A stretch of 64,000 nucleotides of DNA from Mycolicibacterium sp. CH28 (GCF_004745805.1 NZ_SRLQ01000004.1:310001-374000), one strand, 5' to 3'. Positions 53,001 through 60,601 are shown, counted from the first letter of the stretch. Notes: generated from the sequence alone by a model not told the origin. Numbers and translations are program-made.

Positions 53001-55501
53001 GTGTCGACGGCCGTGTTCCCGGCCAGCGTGGTGGTCCCGCCTACCGAGAACGCGCCGCCGCCGGTGCTGTAGGTGCCGTTGAGCATGGCGTTCTGGCCGT
53101 AGGTCTGCGCACCCCTGGTGGTGACTGATCGCAGGTTGACTGTTGATTGACCACCGTTGGGGCGCAACCAGATCAGTCCGGACTCGACGTCGAACATCAT
53201 GTCGAAGTCGTTGAACATATTGAGCCCGGTATTGACGTTGGGGTACGGGGTGGCGGCGCCGGTGCCGTTGGTGTAGGCGACCTCGTTCACCGAGCTGTTG
53301 TCCCCGGCGACGAACTGCCAGGTCAGTGGCGTACCGGAGGTGGTGGGGATCTGTGCGGTGAAGGTGGTGCCCGGCGCGAGCTGGCCACCGACCTCATAGG
53401 GACGGGCATTCGGGTCGGGCAGCCGAACATTCGTGGAGGCGGCGCCCGTGTCGGCCAGCGACTGCAGTGTATTTCCGCCGTAGAGCACGACGGGGGTGCC
53501 GCCGGGCGCGGTGACCGAGTAGGTCGGGTAGAAGCCGAACTGCTGCAGGATCGGATAGCCGGACACGGGGTAGGTCCCGGCTGGATCGACGACCGGTTTG
53601 ACGGATACCGCGTAGGGGAACTGGGCGCGCAGCGCGTCGGTGATGCCCACCGTCAGTTGCGGGTTGGTGCCGATCGGCCCGGCCTGCACCAGATAGCCGC
53701 TGGAGAGATTGCCGGGGAGCTGGAACAGCGGGCTGGTGATGAACGAACCCGGGGTGTAGAGCTGCTGGTTGCCCACCTGCTGTACGCCGAAGGCGGCGCC
53801 GAAGTCACCGGCGAACGGGGCGGTCTGCGCGTAGGGGTTGGTGGGTTGCCCCGCGCCCGGGGTGAAGAAGCCACTGGATTTGGTGACCGCCGAGACCAGA
53901 ACGGGCTGCCCGGTGGACACGGTCTGGCTACCGGTGCCGATGGTGACGACTGCGTTGGTTGCGTAGCCGTCGAGGTACCCACCCGAGCTGTAGGTGATGT
54001 TGACCGGGTCCTGACCCAGAGTCGTGCCGTCCCAGTATCCGGGCGTGTAGTTGGCGAAGAAGCCGTTCCCGCCGGTGTCGAAAAGGTACCGGCGGGCCGG
54101 ATTGTTCCCGATCGCCACGTCGATGCCGTACTTGTTCTGGAAGCCGCCACTGCCGTCGGGGATCGGCATGAAATAGAGCGGGATGGTTTTCGAGTCGGCG
54201 GACTGGGCGATCACCAGGGGCGCCACACCACGGGTGATGAGCGCGCCGAGCGGTGAGCTGCTGCCCACGTTTCCGGCAAAAGTCGTTGTGCCCAAAGCGG
54301 TTACCGTCAACGACTGGCCGCCGAACCAGCCCTGGCCGTCGACGGCGCCGTTGAAGTTCGCATCCTTGTTGCCGGCGTCGACCTCGGTGTCGCGTGCCAA
54401 CACCACCGGCCCGTTCAACGTCACCCCGTTCAACCCGCGCACCGCGCCGCTGACGACCAGCGCGCCGGGCGTGCCCGACGCGGTGACCGCGCCCAGGAAC
54501 GTCGCGGTCGAGCCGAACTCCAGCGAGTCGATCCCGTGGGTGGTGAGGTTCGCGTCGACGCTGCCGGCGCTGAACCAGAACCCGGCACATCCGGCGTTGC
54601 CGTTGCCGTTGGCGTTGGTGACGACATCGGTCACCGATGTGGCCGCGAACTGCTGGGCGTGCCAGAAACTCGGATCGCCGGCTACTTCGATGGTGGAGCC
54701 GGTGTTGCGGAAGTAGGCCACGCTTCCGGTGTTGACCGCGATGGTCAGGCTGTTGCCCGTCTGAGTGGCGCTGACCCCGGTCGGGACGATGCCGAGCAGA
54801 CTGCGCCGGATCAGTACCAGCGAACCTTCGACGAAGTCGGAGATGGGGTTTGCCGGGAACCCGGACAGCCAGTTGAAGGCGTTGTTGAACAGGTGGTTGA
54901 TCGCGGTGACGATGCCCTGCTCGATGGTGGGTGCGGTCAGGCCCCAGCAGCTGGCGCACGGGACGCCGCCGGAGGTGACCGATGCGGTTGGGGTCGCGGG
55001 GTTGCCGGCGGTGGCCGCGGACGTGCTGTGCAGCGGGAGTGGCCTGGGGGCCGCCTTGCCGACAGCGGAGGCGGTGGTGCCGCCGGTGGTCACGCGGGGG
55101 GCGCCCGTGCTCGTGTGGCCCACGGTCGCCGCGGCTGCGCGCTGGGTTGGTGCCGACGAAGCGGTTGCCGACGAAGCCGCGTCCGAGGACTTCGTCGCGT
55201 CGGCGGTCGCGGGTCGAGGAGTGGTTGCTGAGTGAGCTCGTGGGCCGTTGTCGGCAGTCGGGCTCGGTGCCGATGAGCCGGTTCCGGCCGCCGTGCCGCT
55301 GGGTTCGCGAGCCGGGAGCCGGGGTGGTTTGTGCGTCCCGGTGGCCTTTGCTCGATCCGTCGTGGCCCCGACCGATGAATTCGGGGAAGGCGCCGATTCG
55401 CCGTCGTCGGCGACTGCCACGGGGGTCGGCGAAATCAGAATCGACATGCCAAGAACGCATGCTGCCGCACCGATATGGGTCACCCGCCGCGGTACCGACA
55501 T
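50078..55501 (-). CDS. Giant exported protein with two aspartic-protease-like domains and a beta-helix
   Basis: An 1807-residue protein. Signal peptide to about residue 40 (ending VAVADDG), low-complexity spacer to about 200, then the module NWLSGFPANPISDFVEG and LIRRSLLG. DTG motifs follow at D475 (LFDTGGNGFF) and D684 (LADTGAAST), 209 apart, a PecA-like spacing. Residues about 330-400 and 800-1020 hold FHA-like GNxTFxGxV repeats. Residues about 1030-1190 and 1640-1700 are right-handed beta-helix (IANNTIIGNSAFGV, ISGNTVQYNGGAGI). Between them D1259 (LDTGSRGLYF) and a degenerate D1518 (VIDIGIATG) suggest a second protease-like domain inserted in the helix. GGGGGAAACAG precedes the ATG. Function unknown; probably surface-exposed. 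Confidence 0.85.
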   Translation of the reverse strand: MSVPRRVTHIGAAACVLGMSILISPTPVAVADDGESAPSPNSSVGATTDRAKATGTHKPPRLPAREPSGTAAGTGSSAPSPTADNGPRAHSATTPRPATADATKSSDAASSATASSAPTQRAAAATVGHTSTGAPRVTTGGTTASAVGKAAPRPLPLHSTSAATAGNPATPTASVTSGGVPCASCWGLTAPTIEQGIVTAINHLFNNAFNWLSGFPANPISDFVEGSLVLIRRSLLGIVPTGVSATQTGNSLTIAVNTGSVAYFRNTGSTIEVAGDPSFWHAQQFAATSVTDVVTNANGNGNAGCAGFWFSAGSVDANLTTHGIDSLEFGSTATFLGAVTASGTPGALVVSGAVRGLNGVTLNGPVVLARDTEVDAGNKDANFNGAVDGQGWFGGQSLTVTALGTTTFAGNVGSSSPLGALITRGVAPLVIAQSADSKTIPLYFMPIPDGSGGFQNKYGIDVAIGNNPARRYLFDTGGNGFFANYTPGYWDGTTLGQDPVNITYSSGGYLDGYATNAVVTIGTGSQTVSTGQPVLVSAVTKSSGFFTPGAGQPTNPYAQTAPFAGDFGAAFGVQQVGNQQLYTPGSFITSPLFQLPGNLSSGYLVQAGPIGTNPQLTVGITDALRAQFPYAVSVKPVVDPAGTYPVSGYPILQQFGFYPTYSVTAPGGTPVVLYGGNTLQSLADTGAASTNVRLPDPNARPYEVGGQLAPGTTFTAQIPTTSGTPLTWQFVAGDNSSVNEVAYTNGTGAATPYPNVNTGLNMFNDFDMMFDVESGLIWLRPNGGQSTVNLRSVTTRGAQTYGQNAMLNGTYSTGGGAFSVGGTTTLAGNTAVDTNRGNATFSGTVDAANANVQWLQVNSRGRTTFVRAVGGQKALGKLTTTGGGSTVSASVTTDGAQSYGGDATLNGAYTTNSGAFSVAGSTTIAGPTSVATTGAPITFGQAVDSVPGAGTVLTVSAKNSSVQFNGAVGAHNALGGLAVSNTDTVTAARSVTLDGSLPQSQSTGLSVGKDVTAVFSNGGSIANFTGSGVVFQGDSQSSAIQGFTVANNVYDGIQFAGQNYTGTLIANNTIIGNSAFGVETLGAVNGLSIRNNTIGAVGTSNNWGYAASGPNAQGIVLAAGNYTGTVIAGNTIQYNRRSGIAAPDGVQGVLISGNTVQYNGGAGIDFSGGDFTGTIVTGNTIVNNHGDGISLGAGLQQALDDYGNPLSGYQDSTGGANPYAFGHYVLHYANDPGFYTPTPADPQVAVSLNGASPLIVNLDTGSRGLYFDQYQVPNLDITNGTPGYIYLNSSNRLYFGTWVKTTVTFPQSQWVGAGGQKVATAEVPVLVVTAVGASMTPPPGSTSPTTTFQTTTASGTVTITNGSQTQQVPIQVNTTGGQPGFVTIPGGWWANYADNRDSTTGVEILAPVANFGVGFDRSGLGTAPTTDTTNQGYNAFLNLSEMQAGTMRPGYVITADGVTLGLDSSVTDGGTSYAYTDLNPSGLAQDGQTAPDWQPATGQVKLPATSSQPQPTGPVVIDIGIATGILTLPAQSPSSTFTGPMSVDLLNSGGKISYTVDPTDQNNQMTATSVSYFDPLAGVYSQNMPPLSSQFFNTGRRVIAGMNYLYDAAGGYLGLYAPVTGDSNQAKAFASAGGVFEAQHFTNPTIPAGVTNLSIQGNTIGGNGRNGVTVNGSGSSGNAMYGNSIYGNAGQGIALTNGGNGGQPTPVVNSATASLVGSSTIRVTGSVAGSGGYSGPFQVQVFASPTGDASNVQGRQLLGTVNTTSGDFTADVAAGATIPGYWITVVATPVLGAANSSQFSQGVQVTT

Positions 55502-55720
55502 CTGTTTCCCCCGTGTCGAAGATCCGGTCTGTACTGCGCAGTGTAGGAACGGCCTGCCCATCCGAACAGGTTTTTGCTCGAATGGTGAGCTTCGCAACCC
55601 GCTACGCGCCTGTGCTTGGCTGCGGCGGCGTTCTGTCCGGCTGCTTCGAGGGGCCCGATGCTCGGCGCTTCTCGGGTATTGGACAACGCCCTCCTGGCTA
55701 CAGGGCGGCGAGCGGAAGCC

Positions 55721-56080
55721 TCAGCGGCAGCAGTTGGGATCGAGGACGGCGCACAACGCGGCGACGGCGTCGCGGTGCGGTCGGTGATAGACGTTCATGC
55801 CGCGGCGATCGGACTCGACAAGGCCGGCTCTACGCAGTTGCGTGAGATGGTGGCTGGCGGTCGACTCGGTCAATCCGAGTGCGGCGGCCAGATCGCCGCT
55901 GTTCTCCTCGCCGTTCGCCGAGCTGAACAAGAACGACATGATCTTCACCCGAGCAGGATCGGCGAGCGCCTTCAGGCGCAGCGCAACCTGCAGGGCGTCG
56001 TCGTCGCTCATCGGGCCCGCCGCCACCGGCGCACAGCACACCGGCGCGGAGATGTCGACCATCGGCAGCGACTTTGGCAT
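55721..56080 (-). CDS. ArsR/SmtB-family metal(loid)-sensing repressor
   Basis: A 119-residue ArsR regulator. Winged helix: RLKALADPARVKIMSFL, LTESTASHHLTQLRRAGLVES and GMNVYHRP. An N-terminal vicinal pair C15-C16 (APVCCAP) and a C-terminal group (LCAVLDPNCC) are candidate thiol ligands for arsenite, cadmium or lead. It is divergent from the CadI gene, and a 10-bp inverted repeat lies in the 98-base gap. The ATG at 56080 is chosen because further upstream sequence falls in the operator. Confidence 0.92.
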   Translation of the reverse strand: MPKSLPMVDISAPVCCAPVAAGPMSDDDALQVALRLKALADPARVKIMSFLFSSANGEENSGDLAAALGLTESTASHHLTQLRRAGLVESDRRGMNVYHRPHRDAVAALCAVLDPNCCR

Positions 56081-56102
56081 CCGCCCATCGTGCCAGACTC
56101 TT

Positions 56103-56158
56103 GACATATATCCAAAAGGTCGCCATGATGGGCCCGGCATACCAATTCGATATATGTC
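56103..56158. promoter_or_regulatory. Inverted 10-mers between arsR and cadI
   Basis: GACATATATC (56103-56112) and GATATATGTC (56149-56158) are exact reverse complements separated by 36 bases. Each contains an ATATAT core like ArsR/SmtB half-sites. They flank the two divergent starts and are probable operators, one for each promoter. Confidence 0.7.
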
Positions 56159-56178
56159 TCACAAGTTGGAGGATCATC

Positions 56179-56649
56179 ATGTCTCGAGCCCAACTCGCCC
56201 TCAACGTCGACAACCTCGATGAGGCAATCACGTTCTACTCCAAGCTCTTTGGCGTAGCGCCGGCCAAGGTCAAACCCGGCTACGCCAATTTCGCAATCGC
56301 CGAGCCGCCCCTCAAGCTCGTACTGCTGGAGAACCCCGGCAACGGCGGCACTATCAACCATCTCGGCGTTGAGGTGGAGTCCAGCGAGCAGGTGCACGCC
56401 GAGATCGCCCGGCTGGCCGGTGAAGGCCTGTTCACCGACGAGGAGATGGGCACCACCTGTTGCTTCGCGACCCAGGACAAGGTGTGGGTGACCGGGCCGG
56501 CCGGGGAGAAGTGGGAGATCTACACCGTGTTGGCCGACTCGGAGACCTTCGGCTCCAGCCCGGCGCACCTGGATCCCGAGGCCGGCGACTCGACCTGTTG
56601 CGGGACGGCCGGCGAGACACGCGAACAGGGCGCCGCGTCGTGCTGCTGA
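56179..56649 (+). CDS. cadI: CadI / ArsI-family metalloenzyme of the VOC fold
   Basis: A 156-residue vicinal-oxygen-chelate protein closely resembling mycobacterial CadI, a cadmium- and arsenic-inducible protein, and related to ArsI C-As lyase. Candidate ligands are H61 (INHLGVEVE), E113 (EKWEIYTV) and the vicinal thiols C94-C95 (TTCCFAT). ArsI enzymes use a histidine near residue 5 as an iron ligand; here residue 5 is Gln, as I recall for CadI, so C-As lyase activity is uncertain. The C-terminus adds more thiols (STCCG, ASCC). GGAGG precedes the ATG. Divergent ArsR is the likely repressor. Confidence 0.93.
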   Translation: MSRAQLALNVDNLDEAITFYSKLFGVAPAKVKPGYANFAIAEPPLKLVLLENPGNGGTINHLGVEVESSEQVHAEIARLAGEGLFTDEEMGTTCCFATQDKVWVTGPAGEKWEIYTVLADSETFGSSPAHLDPEAGDSTCCGTAGETREQGAASCC

Positions 56650-56799
56650 GCGCATGTCGAATCAAGGGGTGGGGTGGGCGACTGCGGAACCGGGTGCCAA
56701 CAGCGTTAGCACCCGATGGACCAGTAACTCCATGCCCCGTTCAGCGGCTCCGCCGCTGAGTATTTCGGCGGTTTTCAGCGGGGCTGAGTTCGCCGAGCA

Positions 56800-57246
56800 T
56801 CAGCTGTCGCTGCTCCTGGGACGCAACTGTGCCGAATTCTCGGTCGTGGGCCGCATTACGGCCCACACTTCCCATCCGTGCTGATAGCGGCGACAGCCCC
56901 ACGAGGAAGAGAAATGGCGTACAACAGCAGAGCTTCGGCTTGGCGTCTGCTCGTCGTCCGGACCTAGCAGTGGAGCCAGGGCGTGTGCGTTCCGAACCCG
57001 CACGGTGATCTGCTCGGGGACTAGCTCGACGTCGACCTCGAGTTCGCGGGCCTTCTTGCGGATGCTCTCGGTAACCAGCTCGCTCACGACCAGCGCTGCA
57101 TCGTCGACGAGGCGGTCTGATGCCTTCACCCGATCGCCGAGTTCGTGGACGATCTTGCGGGCGATCCGCGGGGCAAACACGTGCGGGCGCAGGCGAACAC
57201 AACCTCTGGCACCAACGTTGTTATCGATCAGGCCTTCGACACTCAT
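56800..57246 (-). CDS. Anti-sigma-factor-like HATPase domain protein lacking the N-box Asn
   Basis: A 148-residue single-domain protein resembling RsbW-type anti-sigma HATPases common in actinobacteria. The N-box reads LVVSELVTESIRKKA; in active members this is ELVTNAVRHA, with the Asn coordinating Mg-ATP. Here it is Glu-Ser, so kinase activity is doubtful. The C-terminal GWEVWAVM strand matches the family's ending. AGGGA precedes the ATG by about 9 bases. It may bind partner proteins without ATP. It lies in a dormancy-like cluster and is not paired with a visible sigma factor. Confidence 0.75.
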   Translation of the reverse strand: MSVEGLIDNNVGARGCVRLRPHVFAPRIARKIVHELGDRVKASDRLVDDAALVVSELVTESIRKKARELEVDVELVPEQITVRVRNAHALAPLLGPDDEQTPSRSSAVVRHFSSSWGCRRYQHGWEVWAVMRPTTENSAQLRPRSSDS

Positions 57247-57352
57247 CGGTCGTTCCCTTGCTACGCGGGCCGGGAGCAGATGGCCCAGCGCGACCAGGCC
57301 AACGCGACGGCGGTCACCCGATGAAACCGCCGAACATGCCAAGTTGTCTCTG

Positions 57353-57643
57353 CTACTTGTGTTCGCCGTCAGACTTGGTGAGAGCTCGGTCGGCCGTCTT
57401 GAGCAGGCTGCGGTGGAACTTGTACTGGGCGTTCACCAAGTCGTCAGCCAGTTCCAGTGCGGCCTCGACCAGCTTTTCGCGTAGGGGCTGAACCGAGTCG
57501 GGAATCGCCTCATCGACGGTATCGCGGAACTTGCGCAGGGCCCGGCCCGCAGCGTGCTGTCCAGCCTTGGCCGACTCGCGGATCTCGTCAGCGAGATCAG
57601 CTCCCGATGATTCGTCGGTGGCGGTTTCGACGGTCTTGGTCAT
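57353..57643 (-). CDS. Small helical protein of the dormancy-like cluster
   Basis: A 96-residue hydrophilic protein, mostly amphipathic helix (LADEIRESAKAGQHAAGRAL, LVEAALELADDLVNAQYKF), resembling small mycobacterial stress-associated proteins of unknown function. AGGAGA lies 7 bases before the ATG, a strong ribosome site. It is divergent from the alpha/beta hydrolase at 57850, with DosR-like boxes between. No domain recognised. Confidence 0.78.
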   Translation of the reverse strand: MTKTVETATDESSGADLADEIRESAKAGQHAAGRALRKFRDTVDEAIPDSVQPLREKLVEAALELADDLVNAQYKFHRSLLKTADRALTKSDGEHK

Positions 57644-57710
57644 CTCAACTCTCCTGTTCGGTGGTTCCGGTTGTGGCACCCACGCTATTGGGGCGACGCC
57701 GGGTCCCCTA

Positions 57711-57725
57711 CTGGCGAAAGTCACA
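57711..57725 (-). promoter_or_regulatory. Weak DosR-like box (minus strand)
   Basis: Minus-strand GTGACTTTCGCCAGT resembles the DosR core GGGACTTTNGNCCCT; about 11 of 20 consensus positions match over the full site. It lies 68 bases upstream of the small helical protein gene (start 57643). Weak alone; supported by the stronger box at 57797. Confidence 0.35.
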
Positions 57726-57796
57726 TACTGGAAAGCCGATGGTCCGTCATTGGAAGGGACAGGCCCGGTGGTACACCGACGGGTGTCGCATAGCGC

Positions 57797-57816
57797 TGCG
57801 GGACCTAAGCCTCTAA
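57797..57816 (+). promoter_or_regulatory. DosR-like box upstream of the alpha/beta hydrolase
   Basis: TGCGGGACCTAAGCCTCTAA matches the DosR consensus TTSGGGACTWWAGTCCCSAA at 15 of 20 positions by eye, including GGGAC and the AAGxC half. It lies 34-53 bases before the ATG at 57850. Confidence 0.5.
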
Positions 57817-57849
57817 ACGTGTCACTCGGACTAGACCACACTTGGCCGA

Positions 57850-58611
57850 ATGAACGACTGGCGTATACCAATTGGTGCCGATCGTGAAACGGCGCGACAG
57901 CGGAATCCTGTGGGCGCGGATGCCGAGGTTGAGACTGCATCGCTGCGTGATGAGGAAGTGGAGGTCGTGTCTGGATCGGCGACCGTGGCTGGACACCTGA
58001 CAGTTCCACAGCATCCTAGGGGCGTCGTCGTATTCGCCCACGGAAGTGGCAGCAGCAGGTTCAGTGCGCGCAACATCTACGTGGCCGACGTTCTGAATCA
58101 TTCCGGCATTGCCACCCTGCTATTCGACCTTCTTACGCCCGCAGAGGAGCGCAACCGCGCAAATGTCTTCGACATCAAGCTGCTGGCGAGCCGTCTGATC
58201 GCCGTCACCAACTGGTTGGCCACCCAGTCCGACACCGCAACACTGCCGGTCGGCTACTTCGGCGCCAGTACGGGAGCGGGCGCGGCACTCGCCGCAGCCG
58301 CGGACTCCGCCGTGGACATCGCCGCAGTGGTCTCCCGCGGCGGTCGGCCCGACTTGGCAGGAGAGTCCCTGAAGCGCGTCGATTCGCCGACTCTGCTCAT
58401 CGTCGGTGGGCTCGATGATGTTGTGCTGAAACTCAATAGGCAGGCGCAGGCCGAGATACCCAGCGAGTGCAAACTGGTGGTTGTACCCGGCGCCACTCAT
58501 CTATTCGAGGAGCCGGGGACCTTGGACAGAGTTGCCGAGTTGGCTCGCGATTGGTTCACCGACCATTTCAGCGCGGCCCGCAGTACGAGTTCTCCTACCG
58601 GGCAACCATGA
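57850..58611 (+). CDS. Dienelactone-hydrolase-type alpha/beta hydrolase
   Basis: A 253-residue alpha/beta hydrolase. N-terminal 35 residues are variable; then VVVFAHGSGSSRFSARN (oxyanion region), nucleophile elbow YFGASTGAGAAL, acid GGLDDVVLKLN and histidine GATHLFEEPG. This subgroup occurs beside or fused to phosphoribosyltransferases in dormancy regulons. No signal peptide. Substrate unknown. DosR-like boxes precede it; a short acidic gene follows on the opposite strand. Confidence 0.9.
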   Translation: MNDWRIPIGADRETARQRNPVGADAEVETASLRDEEVEVVSGSATVAGHLTVPQHPRGVVVFAHGSGSSRFSARNIYVADVLNHSGIATLLFDLLTPAEERNRANVFDIKLLASRLIAVTNWLATQSDTATLPVGYFGASTGAGAALAAAADSAVDIAAVVSRGGRPDLAGESLKRVDSPTLLIVGGLDDVVLKLNRQAQAEIPSECKLVVVPGATHLFEEPGTLDRVAELARDWFTDHFSAARSTSSPTGQP

Positions 58612-58650
58612 GGAGGATGACGCAGATGGCAGCGCTCAGGCTGACGGCGG

Positions 58651-58839
58651 CTACTCGGCCGCGGGGACATCGCCGACGGCAAGCCGCTGTTCAAGCAGAT
58701 CGCCGAGATCGGCGTTCGATGACTCTGTCAGGTCACCGGGGGGCTCGTCGCCCTCGCCTTCCCTTTCGTCGTCGTCGACGAGGCGGGCCTGCTCGGCGAT
58801 ATCGGCATCGTCACCCTGGGGTATCGGCTCAATAGTCAT
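58651..58839 (-). CDS. Small acidic protein
   Basis: A 62-residue, strongly acidic protein (DDDEREGEGDEPPGDLTESS) with no recognised domain. AAGGAG lies 7 bases before the ATG, which makes real translation likely despite the size. It is divergent from the universal stress protein gene, sharing a 213-base region with a DosR-like box. Role unknown. Confidence 0.65.
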   Translation of the reverse strand: MTIEPIPQGDDADIAEQARLVDDDEREGEGDEPPGDLTESSNADLGDLLEQRLAVGDVPAAE

Positions 58840-58971
58840 CTCGTGCTCCTTACCTCGTCAGCCTTTCATGTTGCCCGGTCGGATCCGGTGCCGCCAGGGT
58901 CAGAAGTCCTGCGCCTCGACCGGATCGTCGGGCCGGTCGAGCTCGAGCATGGGCCATCTGCCCTGGGCGGG

Positions 58972-58986
58972 AGGACCTTCGACCCA
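58972..58986 (+). promoter_or_regulatory. DosR-like core upstream of the tandem Usp gene
   Basis: AGGACCTTCGACCCA matches the DosR core GGGACTTTNGNCCCT at most positions and lies 67-81 bases before the ATG at 59053. Flanking bases fit poorly, so this is a tentative site. Confidence 0.35.
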
Positions 58987-59052
58987 TCCGTCGATTGGCC
59001 CGGGCCAATAGTCTGGAGGCCGGATGTGGACGACCTGAACCCGGAGACTCAC

Positions 59053-59907
59053 ATGACCGAATCCAAGGCGCGCCCGGCCGTTGTCGTCGGTATCGACGGT
59101 TCTGAGGCGGCAATCCGCGCTGCTCGGTGGGCAGTCCGAGCGGCCGTCGGCCGCAATCTGCCGCTTCGGCTTATCTACGTGATTGAGCCCGGGTCTGAGG
59201 CAGTCCGGCTGGAAGCCGAGTATGCCGGGATCGCGCTGCGGGAGGCGCGGGCCGCCGTCACAACCTCCGGCCAGGAGGTTGACGTGGAAACTGGCATCCG
59301 CTACGGAAGAATCGACGCAGTGTTGGCCCAAGAGTCGTGCAACGCCGAAATGATCTGCGTCGGCACCGGCGATGTCGATAGCGACTCGGACGACCTGAGC
59401 GATCGGCCGGCACACACCACTGCTTCGGATTTGACCCGTTCTGCTCGGTGTCGGGTCGTGGTCGTCGGCCAACTCGATGAGGAGCCTCCCGCTGAACCCG
59501 GTTGTCTCGCCGTGGTAATCGATGAGTCGTCCACCGCCGAGTTGATGCTGCAGGATGCCTTCCGCGAAGCTCGGCTTCGCAACTGTGCGCTGATGGTCCT
59601 CGACGTCGGGGCGCCGACGTTGGACGTATCGCTCAACCACCGGATATCTCGGTGGCAGGCTAGCTACCCTGATGTCCCCGTTCACTGTTTGGCGCTTCGA
59701 ACCGACGTCATAGCGTTCCTCGAGCAATGTGCATCGTCGATTTCTACAACTTTCGTCGATGGCTCAGACTCCGACTGGGCAGCGCGCTTGATCGCAACGA
59801 GGGTCGACGGCTCGGTGTCGCAGTCGCACCGTCACGGTTTGCGGCACGCGGGCTTGGCGGGGGCTGCGTCGTTGGATGGTGAGTTGACGTCACTCTCCGG
59901 TTCATGA
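59053..59907 (+). CDS. Tandem-domain universal stress protein
   Basis: A 284-residue protein with two Usp domains. The first is canonical at its start (AVVVGIDGSEAAIRAARWA) and has IDAVLAQESCNAEMICVGT, but its GxxGxG(S/T) ATP loop is not intact (VGTGDVDSDSDD). The second (from about residue 155) is more degenerate (CLAVVIDESSTAELMLQDAF) and lacks a recognisable nucleotide motif. Tandem Usp proteins are typical members of the mycobacterial DosR regulon. A DosR-like core is 67 bases upstream. Role: probably stress or dormancy signalling by ligand binding, ATP binding unclear. Confidence 0.88.
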   Translation: MTESKARPAVVVGIDGSEAAIRAARWAVRAAVGRNLPLRLIYVIEPGSEAVRLEAEYAGIALREARAAVTTSGQEVDVETGIRYGRIDAVLAQESCNAEMICVGTGDVDSDSDDLSDRPAHTTASDLTRSARCRVVVVGQLDEEPPAEPGCLAVVIDESSTAELMLQDAFREARLRNCALMVLDVGAPTLDVSLNHRISRWQASYPDVPVHCLALRTDVIAFLEQCASSISTTFVDGSDSDWAARLIATRVDGSVSQSHRHGLRHAGLAGAASLDGELTSLSGS

Positions 59908-60042
59908 CCAGCGAGTAGATGACGTATTGCCCGCGATTGCAGGGCCTTTCTCTCTTCTACGCGTGCGATGGGTCGGTGCAGTATCGACGGGGCAAGTCAA
60001 TGCCAAATCAACGCTTAGGTGCCCGTCCAGAAAGGCTCCCTC

Positions 60043-60528
60043 ATGAAGGCGCTACTTGTGTGTGTTTCGGTGTCTAATGGCAGTACTCGTCGGGTGGCCG
60101 ACAAGATGGCTGAAGTATTGGGTGCCGAGGTCGTTGAGCCGGAGGCGGTGGACGTCGACCGCCTGGGCGACTACGACGTGGTCGGCTTCGGGTCAGGTGT
60201 CTATCTCATGGCGGTGCATCCACGGTTGCGGAAGTTGGTGGCCCGGTTACCGCGGGGCGACGGCCGGAAGGTCTTCACCTTTTTCACCAGCGGAGGGCCT
60301 GAGCTTCCGGTACTGGGTTACAGTCGCCGGATTCGTCAGGCGCTGACCTCCAAGGGTTTCGACGTGGTCGGTTCGTTCTCGTGCCGCGGACTGGACACGG
60401 TGGGGCCACTGAGGCTCATCGGCGGTGTCAATAAGGGCCGGCCTAACGACGAGGACCTCGATCGGGCGGCATCCTTCGCATCACGTCTGCGCGATCAACT
60501 GGCGCACTCGCCGAGCGAATCAAACTGA
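60043..60528 (+). CDS. Flavodoxin-family protein
   Basis: A 161-residue flavodoxin-fold protein. The FMN phosphate loop is SVSNGSTRRVADKMAEVL near the N-terminus; further FMN contacts are in VVGFGSGVYLMAVHPRL and FTFFTSGGPELPV. Length and layout match stand-alone flavodoxins involved in low-potential electron transfer or menaquinone reduction. AAAGG precedes the ATG by about 8 bases. It follows the tandem Usp gene by 135 bases and may share stress control. Confidence 0.9.
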   Translation: MKALLVCVSVSNGSTRRVADKMAEVLGAEVVEPEAVDVDRLGDYDVVGFGSGVYLMAVHPRLRKLVARLPRGDGRKVFTFFTSGGPELPVLGYSRRIRQALTSKGFDVVGSFSCRGLDTVGPLRLIGGVNKGRPNDEDLDRAASFASRLRDQLAHSPSESN

Positions 60529-60564
60529 TTGGGGCGATGGCCTTCTCGCGGCCGTCGTCACCAA

Positions 60565-60599
60565 CGTCCGTGGTCAGTACATCCGTCCGTGGTCAGTAC
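60565..60599. repeat. 16-bp direct repeat, period 19
   Basis: CGTCCGTGGTCAGTAC occurs exactly at 60565-60580 and again at 60584-60599, spaced by ATC. It lies between the convergent flavodoxin end and the end of the exported protein gene at 60602. No function evident; could be a duplication or part of a 3' UTR structure. Confidence 0.85.
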
Positions 60600-60601
60600 G
60601 T

